Source: Stenopsyche tienmushanensis
Taxonomy: Eukaryota > Arthropoda > Insecta > Trichoptera > Stenopsychidae
DNA: 64,000 bases
Direction: 5' to 3'
NCBI GenBank assembly: GCA_008973525.1
Contig: WACJ01000377.1
Coordinates: forward strand, 1 to 64,000
Positions 1 through 10,900 of the stretch are shown one piece after another. Under the pieces are notes generated by a model. It worked only from the letters and a program-made list of their open reading frames with translations. It ran no database searches and was not told where the DNA came from. The position numbers were made by a program, and so were the translations under genes. Each line of letters begins with the position of its first letter. The stretch's first letter is position 1.

Positions 1-1079
1 TATTAAAATAGATTAAATATCGTTTATAGAAATACAGATACATATAAAACAGGAATAATAATCTCAATCCGTGGCTTATTAAACTTTACTGGAAATTCAG
101 GATAATAATAATGCTGCATCGTCGAGGGACCGATTACATATTTTTAAGTTTAATGGCTTACTGATGAGGTATCGGCAAACCGAGGGTCGGTGTCTTGACG
201 AAGCTTGCGAGTTTGTTATGGGTAAATGAGGGATGAAGTCTTTTTAGTCGAGCAGCACCATGATTGTGAACAAACAATAACCAGGCATTCTAAAGCAGCG
301 TGGGACAGGACGCAGTAAGGAATAAAAGTAGACATTAATCATAGTGATTATTGATAATAAACTTTAGGATTAGAATTTAAGCGTGAGAACGTAAACAGGA
401 ATCATATTCTCAATCTGTGGCTTAATAATTATACTGGGAATTCAGGATGGCGAATATATAACAAGTATCTCAATATAGTGCTACATATTTGATTTGATAA
501 TGAAATACTTTATATCTTAAAATAGATGATTGAAATCTTATTATATGTTTTATGAGATAAATGCACAGGGCCTTAGCTAGGGGGTGGCAAAGCAGGCGCC
601 TGCCACGGACGCAACAAGGTTTGGGGCGCAAAACGCAGGATACCGACCCGATTGAGAGTTGCACGCGGTTTTTATTTTACTTGTCCATTGATGACAGTAC
701 ATATTATGCAGTCATTTTTGGTATCTTGCACGGGGTACATCTGCGACTTCGTTTGCAGATATTAAATTTCGTAAGATGAGGTCGCGCGTTATCGTGCTGG
801 AAAGTAATAGTGCATATATTCACCAAAGCTGACTTCTCTTGATGAGAAGCGTCGAAGCGGGGGCACTCTCGACAGAAAGACTGCTTTGATGACCTCTTTA
901 TTATACACGAGAGAGAGATCTGGCTGCAGGAAGGACGTCCTCCCGCAGTCAAGGCTATCCGACGACCCCTACCGACTCCCGCTTCCTATGCGTTATCACC
1001 CAACCGGCAACGGTGCACACACAAGAAGCGATCCTGTCGTTTTTGCCAGAGCCGTAATGAGGATATAAAGCGCCTTTGG

Positions 1080-2270
1080 CAAGTATCTAACTTCGCCCCC
1101 TCCCCGGAAATACATTTTTTTAAAAGTATATAATTAAAAACTAAGTAGTTTTTTTAATTAAACTTTTATATATTATTGACAAATTTTACCCACAATTTTA
1201 CAATATTATAGTGAGAAACCACCTAAAACTTCAGCGGGGTCAGTCAAAAACAGCCGTTTTTGAAAATGCAGTTTCGAGAAAATGTCATTTAACCCATCGA
1301 TGCACAGTTACCGTCAAATACCGTCATGTGTTAGCAGATAATACTTGCTTATTGCGCCAGAATAAGTTCATGCATACCGTCTTCGCCGACACTTCAAATC
1401 TTATCTCACACCGACGAAACTCATCAAAATGAAAACAAACTTAGGTGGCTCAAAAACTCTCAAACTTCTCAAAATAAGATAAATTAATTTTGATAAATAA
1501 TTGGATTTTTGCGATATACCGACTTGAAGTACATACATATTATAAACATCAAGTACTAAAGTAGTAAAAGTTTTATCGCATTCTACTTCCAATATATTTT
1601 ACTTTGGTCTGTTTTTATGCGGATCTTTTTTATGCGATTTTGATATTATGCCATTTTAAAAAATAATGGAACTTATCCCTCATTTTTCTATAAAAAACAA
1701 AGCTTTTTTATGCTAATACGCATAAAAAGGTCTAAAATTGTCGGAAAAATATATTTGGGAAGAAATGACTATCGGCGAAAACGAAGAATTAAATTTACAA
1801 AACATTAATACTTTACAGTCCGTGCGTTTCGCGCTAAGCTTCGCTGAAAGTCCGGGCGATTTCGTAAGAAATTCATGAAACTCTACTTCTTTCGTAAAAT
1901 TGATATAATTCTTAAACCAGCCAATAGATTGAAACGAAATTTTAGTGGTGCCTACAAAAGAGCTTACTGCACAGATATATTTAAACAAAACAGAGGTTTT
2001 CAATGTATGGTGCGTGTATCAGCGCGACAAAATGCAAAAAGTAACTTTTTGATTTGAATTATATAAAAAGGCATTTATCAAATGACACCCAAACACATGA
2101 ACAAAAAATAAAGGCAACATTTAGTTAGTTCATCGTTCTATTTAAAAATTATATTTGAATTGTGTATTTTAACACTGAAAATTGGCAACTAAATTGAAAT
2201 AAATTAAAATTGTAGCAACAGTACCAGACTTTTAGATAAAAAGATGATGAATAATATCATCAAAGCTTCA
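1080..2270. other. AT-rich stretch, no gene seen
   Basis: Only short chance ORFs occur here. There is a T/A-rich run with repeated 'tttatgcg' words around 1615-1730. No coding signature, RNA gene or clear repeat boundary is visible. Confidence 0.5.
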
Positions 2271-2277
2271 GTTTGAA

Positions 2278-2440
2278 ATGGAAAGAAGATTTGTCCCAAT
2301 TATTCCGACTGATATGCTATTTGTATTGAAGCGCGTGCAGTTTCCGGTGCGAGCATCAACAGAGTACAGGGAAACACAGGGCATGCGTGCATGCTTCTCA
2401 CATGGACAGCTGTATGTGGGCTGCTCACGCCCAAATCATT
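2278..2440 (+). pseudogene. Helitron helicase C-terminal fragment
   Basis: The translation contains IPTDM, then a KR-QFPVR motif and, after a lesion, CFSHGQLYVGCSR. These words occur in this order near the C-terminus of the PIF1-type helicase of Helitron transposons. The usual stretch between them (FAMTINKSQGQ-like) is collapsed to a TQGM remnant. No Rep domain or upstream helicase motifs are present, so it is a dead fragment inside the transposon nest. Confidence 0.6.
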
Positions 2441-2584
2441 TATTACCAGACGCTACGCACCATACGGATTTTTTTTAAGCATCCAAGAGCACTTCATTAG
2501 CACGACATGAACGCGATCTTTAGGACGAGAAAAAAGATAGGTAGCCTCCTATTCGACAAAAAGAAAAAAGTGAAAAACGAAAAT

Positions 2585-2770
2585 CAGGGGGTTTACGAGA
2601 TCGAATGCGCAGCCTGCATCATGTCGTACATTGAACAAACCAATAGATAGATCGCCCACAGGGTGAGAGGATATCAGAAAGCAGTTTTGCAATTGGATTA
2701 CAAATCAGCAATAACTGAATATGTTACGAAGAACGATCATCACATCAATTTTGCGGCACATAAACTATAG
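2585..2770 (+). pseudogene. GIY-YIG endonuclease fragment of a Penelope-like retroelement
   Basis: One frame reads GVYEIECAACIMSYIEQTNR, a stop at 2648-2650, then IAHRVRGY and, later, SAITEYV and HHINF. GVY-I-C-C...YIGQT.R followed by a conserved H and 'SA-EH...H' is the layout of GIY-YIG domains in Penelope-like elements. The Gly of YIG is Glu here and the frame has an internal stop. No reverse transcriptase lies next to it. Confidence 0.55.
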
Positions 2771-3440
2771 CAACAGTCAAAAACGTCAGCATCAAAATTA
2801 CAAGAGATCAAAAAACGAAGAAACTCTGCAATCAACAGACGATATGACGGCACTAGCATTCCTAGATTTTGGCTACCAATTTTACCGAAAATTAAAGCAC
2901 CAATGACCAGCTAAAAGATCTGAAAGTGTAAACAATCTCCAATAAAGACCGCAAAGCAACGGCAATGGACGAAGGATGCTCACAAGGAGCATAGAAGTCA
3001 GGCATTTATTTTGATAATTAACGAGCACCATTCTTATCGCTGACCATTTTTTTATTCCCCCTTTCTACTTCTTCAAAAGTAAACTGACAGATTTGCACAG
3101 CAACTCATTCCTTTTATTTTCGCAACACAATAATAGGCAAAAATAATTAAGCAACAGCAAGCAGATGCTATGCATGTTGGACATAAGAAATTGAACATTT
3201 TTTATTAATTTGGACGTATGTATTATGTTTTAATGCACCTATATCTTGAGTCATATAAAGGCAATTCAAACAGAATACTCGCGCGCTAGTGCAACCATCA
3301 CGACGAGCGCGTGGGAGCGGGGCGCCGCCCGGGGGCTCTGCCCCGAGAGCGCCCCCGCTCCGACGCTTTACATCAAGAGAAGCCAACTTTGGTGAATAGA
3401 TGCACCATTATTTTCCAGCACGATAACGCGCGACCTCTGT

Positions 3441-4925
3441 TATCGAAATTGAAAAAAATTGCATTGAGAAAAAAACCGCAATAAATTGTAAGAACATCTA
3501 ATATTGACATAATTTACATTTACTTACTTATTAGTTGTTACGGACAGCGGCTGGACAGGGAAATCCTACCGGCTGCGCCAAATTTTATTATGATCATTCT
3601 GTGCGAGCAGATTGATTCCTTGTTGAGTGTAAGTGTGCGGGAAAATGCAGGAAATCTTGAAGGTTGTTTTAATGAAACTTGATTATACACAGTGACTAAG
3701 TTTATTTATAACACAAGAACACACATGTATGATTTATAACAGAGGCCTTAATTCACAACCGCGAAGAATGAGTCCTTCAGGACTGTCCTCGTTAAGTTAC
3801 ATGATGAAATGAAAGATGACTAACTGACTGTCGAGTCAGAGTCGGAGAAGTCTGGACGAACGAACGAAAGAAGAAAGAAGAAGAAAGAGCGGTCGGGTAT
3901 ATAAGGACAGTGAACCTGGAAGTTAGGGAAAGGGTAAGTTCAATGTAGTTAGCCAATAAGGGTGTTTGAATGAAATGACGTTATGTGTCTTGAGGGTGTG
4001 GTCATAGAGATGCCCAACAGTGGCACGAGAGCCATGAAATGCGAAGAGAGACACCGAATTGAGAAGACAAAGGACAGGTGACTTTTAGATAGAGAAGCAA
4101 TGAAACTTGCTAATAAATCCTGTCATTGTAATGACCGGGAAGAGTCAAACAATGTGACGAGGGTTAAGGGATCGCTATGCATCCGGCAGTAGATGCGAAG
4201 AATAGATAACAGAATAGCAACCAAATGCGTTTTCATGATGGTTGCGTGGCGTGAGAAAGGCTTAAGGGATGTAATAAAGTGTTGAGATTATTGCTTGCAT
4301 AGGAATCATATGACATGAGAAAAGCTAAAGGGATGCAATGCAATATAAAGACAAAGGGTCATAAAATAGTGAACTATGGCTTGCATAGAAATCGTATGAC
4401 ATGGGAAAAGAATTAAGGGATGCAAGGGCAAATAGGTGGCAGGTGTTTAAGATTGGAAAAGATGTGGGTGAACACGCAGCACGATTGAATATAAATAAAT
4501 GCGTGATACAACCACATCGAAGGGGTACATAACATAGTGTTTCTCGTGTATTTTTCGTTTGAACGAAAATGAGGCAGGGGCGCACTGGCCGAGGGGCGCA
4601 CTGGCCGAGGGGCGTAGGTGGTGTTGGTGCTGATGAAGCAATATAAGGAGATGATACAACGAGCGCCGAAACACTTTTTTTCGGGTATCCAAAAATGACT
4701 AATCGGATCGACACTTAAAATTCTTACGAGCTTCATCGGGAACACTGATTATCCATAAAATTGGATCACCGCTAAAGTGGAGATAAAGCATCGCTAATCA
4801 ATTATTATATCATGTTGCTTTGAATTAATGACATCGATGGTGTTATTTATCTCGAGCCAATTATGAGTAATGAAGCAAGTATGTACATATTATCTCCAAA
4901 CGAAGAATCGGGAACCCCATGAGAG
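3441..4925. other. unassigned insertion interrupting the right inverted arm
   Basis: This stretch separates two parts of an otherwise continuous inverted arm. It contains a GGTATATAAGG promoter-like word (3896-3906), purine-rich GAAGAAAGAAGAAG runs near 3870 and a 16-bp tandem repeat (unit gaggggcgcactggcc, about 4570-4613). It could be an LTR or other element remnant. I see no TG..CA ends or target duplication, and no coding capacity. Confidence 0.35.
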
Positions 4926-5107
4926 ATATCGAAAATGACTCATTGCGAATCTTATGTCAATTTACGTGTTAATGCATTTAGAGTAAAATGGTCAAGTAAA
5001 ATAAAAATCACGTACAACTCTCTCAATCGGGTCGGTATCCTGCGTTTTGCGCCCCAATCCCTGTTGCGCCCGTGGCAGGCGCCTGCTTTGCCACGCTCTA
5101 GTTACGA

Positions 5108-5437
5108 CCCTGATGGAAAGCAAGAGAAAATGGGACCTTTGGCGCGACTATGTAGAAGACATCATGAGCGCTAAAGAAGACAGTGAAAGAGAGAGGCGCA
5201 GAGCGCCTCTTCAACAATAGAATAGGGCCATTAAATGGCTAGACTACCTGTCACCCTTGAAGCAATGTGTAAAACAATACCAGGGGGACAGAGGAGACCA
5301 AAGGGAGCGATTTAGTGGGTAGGTGCGGCTGGTGGGTTTCCCTTATGGAAACTCATGCAGACGTAAATCCCACACTCCCCGGATAATGGCAACATTATCC
5401 GGAAGTCTTGCGAAGATTTACGCTCCCACAGGAAAAA
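5108..5437 (+). mobile_element. 3' end of an R1-like non-LTR retrotransposon with poly(A)
   Basis: Right after the inverted arm comes coding-like sequence reading W-RDYVEDIMSAKEDSERERRR, an Arg/Glu-rich end like the C-terminus of R1/I-clade ORF2. A 3' UTR follows with a stem (CCGGATAATG / CATTATCCGG, about 5378-5403) and an A-run at about 5422-5436. No reverse transcriptase domain remains, so it looks like a 5'-truncated copy. Confidence 0.5.
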
Positions 5438-5439
5438 AA

Positions 5440-6340
5440 AAAAAAAGATATGGTAGACCTTTCAAAAAAATGCTTTACATGGCATATTGACTAAAAATTT
5501 GGATATAAGAAAGCAATATTAAAAAAGAAATATTACGATGGAGAGTGTTACATGTAAGAGACTAAGACGAGGAAATGTTGAATGAAAGGAAGTAGGACGA
5601 GGAATCTTATTATTTGGTTGACGACAGCATATTCATAGACATTCACAAAAGACTACTTAGTTTTTCAAAGTTTCCACCCCTTTGGAGTATTTGCATTATG
5701 CGATACTTTAATGCTATATTACTGGCCCAGCCACTGGAAAACTAAAAGAATAGAACAAGAACAAGAGATACGACAAGCAGAATCGGATACACCCTTACTT
5801 GATGTAGGAGCGAATCCGAGATGCACTTTGGCATCCCATAGGATTTTACCCTAGCTTGGCAGCACTCTCGCGAGGAAAGGGGGGGATTCTTTGTACTCCA
5901 GAAAGTCCTTTACAGTAAAATCAACACGGTTGCCTAGAGCAGTTTTTCACTATCTCCTGAGAGTCAGTCTTTATAAATTTCCCACACTCGGTGAGGGTTC
6001 TAAATGAAACTTGAAGATCATTCTACTTTCAATATCGAGTGAATGTATGATGCAGACGAATTGGATATAACCCCTTCCTTTGAATGGATATTGAAGAGGC
6101 CCTATTTCTGCAGTGGACTGTTTATGGCTACACTTTGATGATAATTTATCATAGTGCACACCCTTCAATATTTTGATAGACAAAACAAAAATACCATAGC
6201 ATACCAATTATTTTATTTTTTAGAGAAATAATATTACAGAATTATTCTAAGCAAATAGATTAATGCTTAAAAAAACTAGGTACATATATTTAAAAAACAA
6301 ATTACATTTATTTCCATAAAAAAAAACATATGTGCAGAAT
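5440..6340. other. intergenic region downstream of ZnF-A, with an RTE 3' tail
   Basis: No gene is seen. Positions 6081-6135 hold ATGGATATTGAAGAGGCCC..CTGCAGTGGACTG followed by a degenerate GATGATAA tail. This matches the 3' ends at 22381-22455 and 59945-60018. I read it as the tail of an RTE-like retrotransposon of the kind that ends in TGATGA repeats. Confidence 0.5.
6307..6312 (-). terminator. polyadenylation signal of ZnF-A
   Basis: AATAAA on the minus strand, about 30 bases past the ZnF-A stop codon at 6343-6345. The spacing is normal for a poly(A) signal. Confidence 0.6.
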
Positions 6341-6342
6341 GT

Positions 6343-7944
6343 TTAGTTTTGCATATATCTATAATCTCTTCCACTTTGGTCACAATATGACATATTATTT
6401 CTTTGATCACGATTATTAAATCCTCCATTTATTCTATTTGGTTCGATTTTAAAATTGTTTAAACCATCGGTATTTATCCTTGGCCGCTGAGCGTTACGAA
6501 TAAAATCAGATTGATTGATAGGGTGTTCCAAACAAGAAATGCCCATTGACTGAATACTTCTAAACGAAGTATTTAAATTGATTATTGGAGCACTTGTACT
6601 ATTGAAGTTTGATTTATTACCAAAAGCAGAAATATTGTTCAGACTTTTATTCTGGTTGGAGAATGTATTCAATTTTGTGTTGGGACTATTTGAAGAGAAT
6701 TGGGATGAGCTTTTGAATTGAGAGTTGGGATGATTTGATGTATTATGTAATTGGTCAATCAACGATGATCGATAAGGCATTGAACTGTTCTTTATCAGTC
6801 CTGTTTGGCCACCTTGCATATTTCCAAATTGCATTTGACTACCTATTTTTGAGCCGCCTTGCATTTGATTAATACTATCAATTGTTCGGTTATTTTGGAT
6901 TTGACACATTTGGTTTGAATTTTCACCAAACATATTTTTTGATTTCATACGATTACCCTCCATTGGTGTATACTGCATTTGATTTCCTCGCATACACATA
7001 TTTTGTATCTCATTATTCTGCATTCCCATACTGAGCATTTGATTGTTGTGCATTTTATTATTTTGCATTTGAAAATCCTGTGTACTGTTATCTTGCATTT
7101 GGTTACCTTGCATTTGATTTCTTGGAATTTGATTTCTTGGAATTTGATTTCTTGGAATTTGATTTCTTTGCATTTGATTTCCAAACATTTGATTGGCTTG
7201 CAATGGGTTTGTTTGCATATTGATTTTGTTTGCTCTTTGTTGGTATTTGTTCAAATTTAATTGACTTCTTTGTAATTGGTTTCTCTGCATTCTCATATCT
7301 TGCAGTAGATCGTCTTGAAATTGATCACCGTGCATTTTATTAGATAACAATTGATTTCCCAGTAGTTGGTTGCCAGAAGTTGGGAAACTCTGAATATTTA
7401 TACTATTCATCATTGAATCATCATTGTTACACGGATTCATGTCGATGCAATTCTGTATGATATTCAAATTTATATTGGGTAAAACGCTCATTGAAGAGGA
7501 TATTTGACTATGACTTTGTGGATCATTGATATTCATGCAATTCTGTGTATTTTGATATTCATTAGGCATACTGTTAAATTTTGCATGAGAAATTTGTGAT
7601 ATATCATTTCTCATTAAAATTGGGTTTGTATTTCCTTTCATTACTTGTCTGTTAGGAATTGTAGAATTCTGAGTGGAACTTGTTATAGTCGAATTTGGAG
7701 TTTGAGGATTTAACTCATTAAGCCCACCACTTCTGATCATATTCAATACATTAGCAATAGAATAAGTATTAACATTATCATTATCACTATTTGTATTATA
7801 AAATTGATCATTGCTTTTTGTGCCATCTCTAGTATTATAGTTAATATTTGTGTAATTTTTTTCTGAATTGCAGCCGTCTTTCATTGCGTCAATTTCCTTA
7901 GGAAATTGTTTTAGTTTTACATTTTCAGTAGTAGACGTGATAAA
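6343..7944 (-). other. last exon of ZnF-A: N/Q/M-rich prion-like tail
   Basis: The exon encodes 533 residues, dominated by Asn, Gln, Met and Ser, in repeats of about five residues (NQMQG, NQMQD, RNQIP). An exact 15-bp unit repeats at about 7118-7165. Charged residues are few until the end, which is aromatic and Arg/Asn-rich (NNRDQRNN, YRYMQN). This composition resembles prion-like, phase-separating domains, but that is inference from composition only. The reading frame runs on upstream of the splice acceptor to 8055, but the intron boundary matches ZnF-B. Confidence 0.75.
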
Positions 7945-10900
7945 CTGAAAACAAATTGAAACAAAATTTTGAAAAAAATCAGTTTTAATTATTAGTATTT
8001 TAAAATATCTAATTAACCGCTTAAGGACGGACGCCGCACTAGTGCGGCATTTCACATGCGTGATTGCACTACGCTTTACTCTGGAAGATCGTACATATGC
8101 ATAATTCTATATATTAGGTTTTGTTGTTTATGCATTTCGGACATCTTTATGGTTAAAAATAATATGACTGGAATTTATTTTAACAGATAAAAATGAGAAA
8201 GTTTAAGCCTATTATTTCATTCTCAGTAAAAAGTCAGGCCTTAAGTGGTTAAATGAGAAAGAATATCATTATATGGCATTTATACAAATAAATCTTTAGC
8301 ACATCTTATGCCACATAAGTAAAATAGGTGCTATACATTATAATATTACAATTAAAAAGGGAATTTATACCAATATTTTCAATCAATTAGAATTAAAAAT
8401 CTATACCTCACAATTGTACCCTTCACCATCATCATTATTTATATTTTTTGATGATTTCATTTGAGAACCATCAAAATATTGCTCTTTATCTTGTGATTTA
8501 TCAACAAAGGGAGCATTTCGTTCCCATAAACTACTAGCTTTTGAATCTGACTGCAGCAATCTAGACAGAAAGAAAAAAGAAAATTACAGAATGTTCCTAT
8601 TATCAAATTTATTTAAGATCATTAAAAAATTATTTGATTGATACAATAAGATCAATTAGAAGCTCTTTAATATTCATACTATAATATTCATATTGTATTG
8701 ATATTAAATGAATTAATTACTGTTTGTCTTGTGGCGAATTAGTAATGTCCAATGTGCTTGCAGTATTGGTAGCTTTTTTTGCTTGACTATTTTTCTGGCG
8801 TATTTCTGCTAACTGGATTAACAATTCTGAAAATTACAAAACTATTCATCAGATTGATAACAAATATATATTAGATAATATATCTTGAAAAAAATCAATA
8901 CACATTTATGTGTAGCTGATGTTAGTTATCATGAAATATATTGAAAATTCAAATACTTACTAGTTCCAGACAGTGGTTTGGCAGATGTATTTGGAGAAGC
9001 ATTGCCCTCGTCAACAACAGCATTTAGTAATGCTTTCAATTCTTCATTAGTAACATGTGTTCCAAGAGTGCCGAGAAATGTTACAATTTCATTAGCAATA
9101 GCAGCTTTCTTAACAGTGCCGGTATTAACCACCATGTCTGGATAGGTCTATAAAAACATAATTTAATTTTGAGGAATGCATGCAAATTATAGATTTTGAG
9201 CAAGTAATCTAAGTTTCTCAAAATCACTCTTTGTTTAATTTTTTCGTTAAATTAGTCGTTAAATTTCTACACTCACATATATTTTCTTAATATAATAAAT
9301 ATGATAAAAATAAACAATGATACAGCAGGTAGTGGTTTACAGGGGTGAAATGCGGACTATGACCATTCACGGTGCGATGTGTCTAGAGAGGTTCGAGAGA
9401 AAAATTTTCAAACTCCTCTGGGATCAGACTCCATAGTCATGAGCTGAAATTGAGAGGCGATAGACATGTACGGTGAAGCGTCGATTATAAATTTCATCCG
9501 AGCCCACTGAACAATGCATGTGGCATAGATGCCGACTCCCTTAAGCCATATTAGATTCAGCATCGAATGGCAGTAGACCCATTGGATGACTTCGCTTATA
9601 CTGGGCGGATCAAGTAGTAAAAGACACCGCACGTCTGGGTCTGGGCAATTGAAGGGAGAAGGCTCAGGACTAGGGAATCCAAACCCGGACAGTTTTAGGT
9701 ACTTAAGAATCCCGGGATTAGTAAACGTAACACATGTAGCAAGCTGGTTAATAGTTGCGGTGATCTTCATAAATACATATTTGCATTTCTTGCATATAGT
9801 CCTGAATACATAATAAATTAAGCTATTATATCAGGGTATATCCCAAGATATCACAAATGAGTATAATTTAAGAATATAGCAACCAGAATTACAATATGAG
9901 GTTTGCTATTGATGTATATGGTCAGTGGGGATGGATTCTCGGCCGCGTCTATTAACATTTGTGGCCGTTAACTGGATTAAAGTGCACTGGATAACCGTAC
10001 TATAGTATTTAGAGGTTTGCATTTATGTATTTTTTTAATTAGAAAAAGAGATCAATGTTGAATACTGAATGATACCTTAGTAAATTTATCATTTTGAAGT
10101 AATCCATCAGCATATGTTATAGTTAGTTCAGCTTCTTCTATGACATCAGGTTCAATAAGATCTGCAAGCAGCTGGCCTTTTATCTTTTCTTTCACAGTTT
10201 CAAGTAAAACACAGTATTCGTCAACATTCAAAATTTCATTTGAAGAATTTTGCTTTTCCTGTAAAAAAGGATAAAATTCAATAAACAAACATGTACATTT
10301 TTAAATACTTAAAATACCGTTAAACTTACTTTTTCCATTTTAAGAACAATGTTCAACAAATCTGCAACTTTAGGTTCGAGACTGCCTAAATATTTTTTTA
10401 AGGCTGTAAATTGACGCAAAACTGATATTACAGTCAACTTATCCAGGTCCAATGGTTTTATTTTCCTATAATCTGTCCATCTGAAATCGTGTTTATTATT
10501 TAAATGTCAAAAAAATTAAATTTTATTCGCATACACGGAGGTTTCATAATTCATAAATTTAAAAATAAGTTTAAATAAACCTACTTGTTTCGTTGTTCTC
10601 TATCGAAACCTTTTATTTGTTTATCTGTTACCCCAAAATTTTTCATTAATGCTCGTTTTTTATGATCCAATTCATCATCTTGAAGGTCTCCAACTCTTTT
10701 ACTCCAATATTTAAACCATTCGATTTTCATTTCGTCAGCTAAAAGATATATTAAATATTAACACATCACTAAATAAGTTCGTAGATTTTTCTCTCTCTTT
10801 GAATATATAAGGGAAAAGTATAAACGATATTTATTTTATTTTGTTGGTTTTCATTATAAATATGAACAAACATACACATTGATTTTTATATATAGATCTA

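Larger units (their letters stand above)
561..5110. mobile_element. decayed composite DNA transposon with long inverted arms
   Basis: The left edge (561-690) and right edge (4985-5110) are inverted copies. Each starts outermost with CAGGG(C/T)C, then GGTGGCAAAGCAGGCGCC-like sequence and a shared GATACCGACCCG tract. The left arm continues to about 960. Its 779-866 part has an inverted partner at 3340-3440, so the right arm seems to be split by about 1.5 kb (3441-4925). The arms also carry an HDNARPH-like motif (right arm near 3412 on +, left arm near 790-830 on -), which is typical of mariner transposases. The CAGGG start suggests a hAT-like element, but I see no clear 8-bp target duplication. 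The interior holds Helitron and Penelope scraps, so this is a nest of elements rather than one autonomous element. A related arm fragment lies at 61341-61560. Confidence 0.55.

Noticed and set aside
4325..4745. Three overlapping minus-strand ORFs with PRPVRP repeats
   Set aside because: They are driven by a 16-bp tandem repeat in noncoding DNA. Three frames are open at once and none has gene features.
6979..7260. 93-codon plus-strand ORF opposite the N/Q/M-rich exon
   Set aside because: It is the antisense shadow of the short repeats in the ZnF-A last exon, with a low-complexity Leu/His/Ile translation.
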